From positions 1 through 35,442 of the forward strand of contig URHT01000019.1 in assembly GCA_900547745.1 (NCBI GenBank): a stretch of 35,442 bases of DNA, in the 5' to 3' direction. The notes under the pieces are model-generated. The model did no database searches. It worked only from the letters and a program-made list of their open reading frames with translations, and was not told the DNA's origin. This document shows positions 31,282 through 35,442 of the stretch, one piece after another. Position 1 is the first letter of the stretch. Each line of letters opens with the position of its first letter. This DNA is from an uncultured Eubacteriales bacterium. Its GTDB lineage: Bacteria > Bacillota > Clostridia > Oscillospirales > Oscillospiraceae. The position numbers and the translations under genes are program-made.

Positions 31282-31773
31282 TTACTTCCGTTCCAGTCCC
31301 AGCACGGCCATGATGGCCTCCTCCCGCGCCCGCATCCGGGCCTTCTGCTCTCCCTCGTCCATATGGTCGTAGCCCAGCAGATGCAGCACGGAGTGTACCG
31401 CCAGATACGCCAGCTCCCGGCGGTTGCTGTGGCCGTACTCCTTGGCCTGCGCCTTCACCCTCTCCAGCGAGATGGCCATATCGCCCAGCGGCACATAGCC
31501 CGTCCCCGGATCGGCGTCCTCCTGCCCGGGCAGCTCGCCGGGCGTCAGTTCGAACTCCGGAAAGCTCAGCACATCCGTGGGTCTGTCCACCTGCCGCATC
31601 TCGCGGTTCAATTCCTGTATGCCCGCATCGCCGGTGACATATACATCCACCTCGCAGGGTACGTCCACACCCTGTTGACCCAGTGCCGTGCGGATGACCC
31701 TCCGCAGGAAGCTCTTGGTGCCGTCGCTGACGCCGGGGACGTCCGCCGTCACCGGGATATAGTGTCGTTTCAT
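31282..31773 (-). CDS. ybeY: Endoribonuclease YbeY
   Basis: A 163-residue UPF0054 metallo-hydrolase involved in 16S rRNA 3'-end processing and quality control. The zinc site H-x3-H-x5-H is HSVLHLLGYDH, followed by MDEGE; the upstream segment TDVLSFPEFE is also conserved. ATG (31771-31773) overlaps the phoH stop as ATGA. Confidence 0.95.
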   Translation of the reverse strand: MKRHYIPVTADVPGVSDGTKSFLRRVIRTALGQQGVDVPCEVDVYVTGDAGIQELNREMRQVDRPTDVLSFPEFELTPGELPGQEDADPGTGYVPLGDMAISLERVKAQAKEYGHSNRRELAYLAVHSVLHLLGYDHMDEGEQKARMRAREEAIMAVLGLERK

Positions 31774-32726
31774 TTCTTTTTCTCCTCAAATTTTGCGTAA
31801 GCCTCGATGATGCGCTGCACCATGACGTGGCGCACCACGTCCTCCTTAGTGAGCTTGCAGATGGCCACGCCCTCCACGTCCCGCAGCACCTTCATGGCCT
31901 CCTTCAGGCCGCTGACCTTGTCGGCCGGCAGGTCGATCTGGGTCACGTCGCCGGTGATGACCACCTTGGAGCCGAAGCCCATACGGGTCAGGAACATCTT
32001 CATCTGCTCGCGGCTGGTGTTCTGGGCCTCGTCCAGAATGATGAAGCTGTCGTCCAGCGTCCGGCCGCGCATATAGGCCAGCGGCGCCACCTCGATGTTG
32101 CCCCGCTCCAGATACTTCTGATATGTCTCCGCGCCCAGCATATCGAACAGCGCGTCGTACAGCGGCCGCAGATAGGGATCCACCTTGCTCTGCAGATCGC
32201 CGGGCAGGAAGCCCAGCCGCTCACCGGCCTCCACGGCGGGACGGGTCAGGATGATGCGGTTTACCTGCTTGTCCCGGAAGGCGGCCACCGCCGCCGCCAC
32301 CGCCAGATACGTCTTGCCCGTACCGGCAGGCCCCACGCCGATGGTGACGGTCTGCTTCATGATGGCGTTGACATACTCCTTCTGGCCGATGGTCTTGGGC
32401 TTCACGGGGCGGCCCTTGCTGGTGATGCAGATCACATCCTGGGTCAGCTCGCTGATGCGCTCGGCCTGACCGGAGCGCACCAGTCCGATGACGTAGCGCA
32501 CATGCTGGTCGGAGATGTTCTCCCCCTTGTTGGACAGCGTCAGCAGCGCCTGCACTGCCTTCACCGCCAGCATTACGTCCTCCGGCTCGCCGGACACCAC
32601 GATCTCGCCGCCCCGGTTCACCACCTGTACCTGAAATTCCGTCTCCAGCAGGCGGATGTTCTCGTCGAAGGAGCCGAACAGGTTCACGGCCTCCTCCATG
32701 CGTTCAATGCTGATGCGTTGTTCCAT
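31770..32726 (-). CDS. phoH: PhoH-family ATPase
   Basis: A 318-residue PhoH-like protein: MEQRISIERMEEAVNLFGSF..., Walker A GPAGTGKTYLAV, RPAVEAGERLGFLPGDL, and Walker B FIILDEAQNTSREQMKMFL followed by KVVITGDVTQIDLP. PhoH proteins are RNA-linked ATPases; the pairing with ybeY is widespread. I chose ATG 32724-32726, where the conserved N-terminus starts; GGAGG is 13 bases upstream. The frame remains open into the end of yqfD. Confidence 0.94.
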   Translation of the reverse strand: MEQRISIERMEEAVNLFGSFDENIRLLETEFQVQVVNRGGEIVVSGEPEDVMLAVKAVQALLTLSNKGENISDQHVRYVIGLVRSGQAERISELTQDVICITSKGRPVKPKTIGQKEYVNAIMKQTVTIGVGPAGTGKTYLAVAAAVAAFRDKQVNRIILTRPAVEAGERLGFLPGDLQSKVDPYLRPLYDALFDMLGAETYQKYLERGNIEVAPLAYMRGRTLDDSFIILDEAQNTSREQMKMFLTRMGFGSKVVITGDVTQIDLPADKVSGLKEAMKVLRDVEGVAICKLTKEDVVRHVMVQRIIEAYAKFEEKKK

Positions 32727-32736
32727 ATCCGGGTCT

Positions 32737-33936
32737 TTACCTCCCCATATCCTGTATATCCAGCGGCGATGATACGCCGATCTGTTCCTCACACTCCGCA
32801 TGGAGCGTCACCACCAACCGCGTCCCCTGCCGCACCGCGTCAAAACGGTGGTGCAGCAGCTGGCCGCCGGTCTGCTCCAGCGCCGCCTGAAGCTGTGTCA
32901 TCAGCTGCGCTTCGCCTTCGGCGCAGGCGGCAGCCACAGGCCGCTCCGTCTCGTTGACGGCATAGCACACCGTGCGTTCTGTCACCAGCGTCACCGGCAG
33001 CGTCAGCCCAAAGGGCAGACGCGCCGTGCGGTACACCGTCATTTTATCACAATCCGGGTCTGTCATGCTACCCTTTCCGTAGATTTTTATGCGGTTTCTC
33101 CCGATGTCCACCGCCATGCGGGTAACAGCCCCCGTCTCCTGTCCCTTTTCCTGTACCGTCAGCGGCACGGACACCGACAGCTCATACCATGTCCGCGCCC
33201 ACACCTGCCCCATGCCGCGGAGCAGCCGGTAGCCCCGCTGGTCGGAGTCCACCACGCCGGAGATCAGCACCTGCCCCGCCGTAACGGTGCTGCCGGCCAT
33301 GACCTGCGCCTGACCGTCCAGCGCCTGTATTCTGGTGACAAGGCCGTCCCGGGCGGCCACCACGTTGGCGATCTCGCCGTCGGCGTAAAGATGGGGCGGG
33401 CGCTGGCGCTCCACCACCTGCACATGGGCGGTGCAGCCCCGCATATTCACCGTCAGCCATACCACGTCCGGCAGCTCCAGCAGTACCTGATTGCGCAGTG
33501 CCTCCTGGTCGATGCGGCTTCGGGCTCCCAGCGCCACCCCGTGCTTTTCCAGCGTCCGCAGGATCGTCTCCGTGGGCACGGTGTCGTTGCCCGTCACCTG
33601 AAAGGCCCAGATGTGGGTGCTGCCCAGCGCCAGCACCGCCGCCAGCAGCAGCGCCGCCGCCAGCAGCACATAGCGCCGCCGGTACTGCCGCCACACCTCC
33701 GGCGCCCCCTCCGTCCGCACCACGGTGAGCGCCGCGTCCGTCCGGGTCAGCACCTCCCGCAGCCGGGGCAGCTGGCTCCGGGCGGTGACGGCCCGCAGCC
33801 GTATCTCCGACAGCCACTCCAGCTCCCAGAAGGGGATGCCGTGGGCGGCGCAGAGGTTCAGCACCCGCTCCGGCGCGGCGCTCTCCACCTCCACCGTCAC
33901 CTGTCCCCGCAGGTAGTTCAGCACTTTCCGATACAT
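32737..33936 (-). CDS. yqfD: Sporulation protein YqfD
   Basis: A 399-residue protein of the YqfD family: N-terminal cytoplasmic part (MYRKVLNYLRGQVTVEVES...), one membrane segment (~88-108, YVLLAAALLLAAVLALGS), then an extracytoplasmic domain with FQVTGNDTVPTETILRTLEKHG and DGLVTRIQALDGQAQVMAGS. In B. subtilis yqfD is made in the mother cell under sigma-E and needed for efficient sporulation. It ends 11 bp before phoH and starts 10 bp after yqfC, the conserved order. Confidence 0.92.
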   Translation of the reverse strand: MYRKVLNYLRGQVTVEVESAAPERVLNLCAAHGIPFWELEWLSEIRLRAVTARSQLPRLREVLTRTDAALTVVRTEGAPEVWRQYRRRYVLLAAALLLAAVLALGSTHIWAFQVTGNDTVPTETILRTLEKHGVALGARSRIDQEALRNQVLLELPDVVWLTVNMRGCTAHVQVVERQRPPHLYADGEIANVVAARDGLVTRIQALDGQAQVMAGSTVTAGQVLISGVVDSDQRGYRLLRGMGQVWARTWYELSVSVPLTVQEKGQETGAVTRMAVDIGRNRIKIYGKGSMTDPDCDKMTVYRTARLPFGLTLPVTLVTERTVCYAVNETERPVAAACAEGEAQLMTQLQAALEQTGGQLLHHRFDAVRQGTRLVVTLHAECEEQIGVSSPLDIQDMGR

Positions 33937-33945
33937 GGCCGCTCC

Positions 33946-34233
33946 TTACTCCACCAGTTCCACCCGGCGGATCACACCGTTGACCCGCAGCTCCTCGTCG
34001 GTCATCACCGCCAGCTCCAGTCCCTCGCCCTGCACCCGCACCACCACCGTCCCGGCGTTGATGTCCACCGCCTCGGTGCTGTAGGACAGCACGCCCCGGT
34101 GCCGGTCGATGTAAAGGGAGCGGTTGCCCAGCAGCTCCATCCGGGCCACGCCGGACGCCAGATTCACCGGCAGATCCAGCCGATCCATGGCCCGCTGGCT
34201 GGCCTGAGACAGCTTTTTGGATAGCTTTGCCAC
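33946..34233 (-). CDS. yqfC: Sporulation protein YqfC (YabP/YqfC family)
   Basis: A 95-residue protein, VAKLSKKLSQASQRAMDRLD..., with the YabP/YqfC pattern LPVNLASGVARMELLGN and a C-terminal ITV-like strand region ending VNGVIRRVELVE. It is a presumed sporulation partner of YqfD. The GTG at 34231-34233 is eight bases from GGAGG; an earlier in-frame GTG overlaps that site and is unlikely. It is the first gene of the phoH-era-recO cluster. Confidence 0.88.
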   Translation of the reverse strand: MAKLSKKLSQASQRAMDRLDLPVNLASGVARMELLGNRSLYIDRHRGVLSYSTEAVDINAGTVVVRVQGEGLELAVMTDEELRVNGVIRRVELVE

Positions 34234-34270
34234 GTTCTCCACCTCCGATGCCCGTTCCGTGGGTGAGAAA

Positions 34271-34299
34271 AGCGTATGCGCGCCGGACGGAGAAGTTGC
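34271..34299 (-). promoter_or_regulatory. Possible sigma-E promoter of yqfC-yqfD
   Basis: On the minus strand CATACGCT (34278-34271) resembles the sigma-E -10 CATACAnT, with GCAACTT (34299-34293) 14 bases upstream as a partial -35. It is consistent with sigma-E control of yqfCD in B. subtilis, but the -35 match is only moderate. Confidence 0.35.
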
Positions 34300-34349
34300 C
34301 TGTCCGCGTGCATATCCGGCAGCGAAATGCGCATAAGGTGACAGCGGTG

Positions 34350-35315
34350 ATGGATTTGAAAAGATGGCTCATAACGCTGACCGCCTCCCTCTCCGGGGTG
34401 CTGGCCGTACTGCTGCTGTGCCGCGAAAGCGTTGCGGCACAAGGCGTCCGGGACGGGATCGACCTCTGTATCACCTCGGTGATACCGGCGCTGTTCCCCT
34501 TTTTCGCGGCGTCGCAGCTGCTGGTGTCGCTGGGGGCGGCGGAGGTGCTGGGACGGGGCGCGGGGCCGCTGTTCCGCCGGCTGTTCGGCATCGGCGGCGC
34601 CGGGGCATCCGCCTTTCTTTTAGGGCTCATCGGCGGCTATCCCGTGGGCGCCAAGACCACGGAAAGCCTTGTGCGGCAAGGGCTTCTCCCGCCGGAGGAC
34701 GGGGCACTGCTGCTGACGTTCTGCAACAACGCGGGGCCGGCGTTCATTCTGGGCATCGCGGGCAGCGGCGTGTTCCAAAGCCCCCGCGCAGGGGTGTGGC
34801 TGTACCTCATTCACGCGGCGGCGGCCACGGCGGTGGGGGTGATTTTTTGTTTCATTCTGAAATTAAACCTGAAGCAAAAAATTGCAGGTTTTCTTCAGGT
34901 TTCCGGCCCGGACTGCAATTTCCCGGCGGGGCCCGGCGGGCGGCCGCCCCCCTCCCCTGCCGCCGCGTTCATCGGCGCGGTTCGGGGCGGTGTGACGGCT
35001 ATGGCCGGGGTGTGCGGCTTCGTCATCTTCTTTCTGGTGGTGCTGCGTCTGGCGGAGAGCTTTCTGGGGCCGCTGCCGCCGCTGGCGGCGGGGTTCGTGG
35101 AGCTGACCAACGGCATCCTGCGGCTGACGGCAGATCGCGCCGGGTTCATCTCGGCTGCGGCGCTGCTGGGCTGGGGCGGGCTCAGCGTCCACTGTCAGAC
35201 GGCGGCGGTGCTGAGCGGCTCCGGCGTGTCCCTGCGGTGGTACCTGCCGGCTAAGGCGGCGCAGGCGCTTCTGTCGGCGGCGGCGGCAGCGGCGGTGTGG
35301 CGCTGGGTGCTGTGA
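34350..35315 (+). CDS. Sporulation integral membrane protein, YlbJ-like
   Basis: A 321-residue multi-spanning protein (about eight hydrophobic segments) starting MDLKRWLITLTASLSGVLAV. LGLIGGYPVGAKTTESLVRQG and FCNNAGPAFILGIAGSGVF match the Gate/nucleoside-recognition fold of YlbJ; in B. subtilis YlbJ is a sigma-E membrane protein required for heat-resistant spores. The ATG at 34350 has AAGGTG nine bases upstream; the frame is open far upstream over yqfC DNA. A cytoplasmic loop (~172-205) is encoded by AT-rich DNA with inverted repeats, then a Gly/Pro-rich run. It diverges from yqfC and ends in a strong terminator. Confidence 0.85.
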   Translation: MDLKRWLITLTASLSGVLAVLLLCRESVAAQGVRDGIDLCITSVIPALFPFFAASQLLVSLGAAEVLGRGAGPLFRRLFGIGGAGASAFLLGLIGGYPVGAKTTESLVRQGLLPPEDGALLLTFCNNAGPAFILGIAGSGVFQSPRAGVWLYLIHAAAATAVGVIFCFILKLNLKQKIAGFLQVSGPDCNFPAGPGGRPPPSPAAAFIGAVRGGVTAMAGVCGFVIFFLVVLRLAESFLGPLPPLAAGFVELTNGILRLTADRAGFISAAALLGWGGLSVHCQTAAVLSGSGVSLRWYLPAKAAQALLSAAAAAAVWRWVL

Positions 35316-35364
35316 CCAAAAAGGAACCCGTACCGGGCAGTATCCGGTACGGGTTCCTTTTTGG
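35316..35364. terminator. Bidirectional terminator after the ylbJ-like gene
   Basis: A perfect 21-bp inverted repeat (35316-35336 with 35344-35364, seven-base loop) whose outer part is CCAAAAAGG/CCTTTTTGG. It ends the plus-strand gene at 35315 and the minus-strand gene whose stop is at 35383. Confidence 0.92.
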
Positions 35365-35382
35365 TTCTGGATGGGGCAGCGG

Positions 35383-35442
35383 TCAGCGCTGGCCCTTGTC
35401 GTAGGGGATGCCCTCGGCCTTGGGGGCGCGGGACTTCTTGGA
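35383..35442 (-). CDS. 3' end of an unidentified minus-strand gene
   Basis: Only the last 19 codons are inside the window: SKKSRAPKAEGIPYDKGQR and TGA at 35383-35385. The stop lies 18 bp before the terminator at 35316-35364, which supports this frame. The tail is basic and probably disordered. I do not recognise the protein. Confidence 0.5.
   Translation of the reverse strand, partial: SKKSRAPKAEGIPYDKGQR

Noticed and set aside
34304..34339. Sigma-E-like GCATATC and CATAAGGT before the ylbJ-like gene
   Set aside because: The -10 would overlap the ribosome binding site, so the transcript would start after it.
1..35442. CRISPR arrays, tRNA or rRNA genes, insertion sequences, prophage or toxin-antitoxin modules
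   Set aside because: No regularly spaced repeats, tRNA-like cloverleaf/CCA segments, transposase or integrase motifs were seen on either strand.

Overview
The window looks like a chromosomal segment from a GC-rich, spore-forming member of the Clostridia, probably Oscillospiraceae-like (Flavonifractor/Oscillibacter type). This is inferred from the sporulation genes yqfC, yqfD and a ylbJ-like gene, a T-box upstream of cysS, AGGAGG-type ribosome binding sites, HPr with both His15 and Ser46, and strong GC bias at third codon positions. I see no rRNA, tRNA, CRISPR array, insertion sequence or prophage. Nearly all of it is core genome.

Left part (1-5703, all minus). The start of the S10 ribosomal operon (rpsJ-rplC-rplD-rplW-rplB, the last cut by the window edge) is read from a good sigma-A promoter through a roughly 280-nt structured leader. 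Upstream of it lies cysS with a complete T-box leader. Next comes a long minus-strand gene train, in transcription order: lipoprotein with FG-GAP-like repeats, OmpR-type response regulator, sensor kinase, DUF1385 membrane protein, prmC, recA, recX, rimO, pgsA. An internal promoter precedes the DUF1385 gene.

Middle part (14517-22602). A COG2509-type FAD-dependent oxidoreductase (minus) diverges from a plus-strand thyA-folA-recG operon. A second plus-strand operon holds uvrC and a truncated pyruvate-kinase-like gene. Between recG and uvrC, on the minus strand, a textbook promoter and an intrinsic terminator enclose about 128 nt with C-rich loops. This is the best candidate here for an undescribed small RNA.

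Right part (22660-35442). A 1016-residue surface protein (beta-helix repeats, InlB-type repeats, CxxC modules, C-terminal anchor) is translationally coupled to a TetR regulator that has a perfect 6-4-6 operator in front of it. Then follow ptsH (HPr) and the conserved cluster yqfC-yqfD-phoH-ybeY-era-yqzL-recO-mutS2, including a 32-codon yqzL-like gene. A ylbJ-like sporulation membrane gene diverges from that cluster, and the last 60 bases are the 3' end of an unidentified minus-strand gene.

Together the genes cover translation (ribosomal proteins, CysS, RimO, PrmC, YbeY, Era), DNA repair (RecA, RecX, RecG, UvrC, RecO, MutS2), thymidylate/folate metabolism, phospholipid synthesis and sporulation. 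One accessory surface-protein locus has its own regulator.
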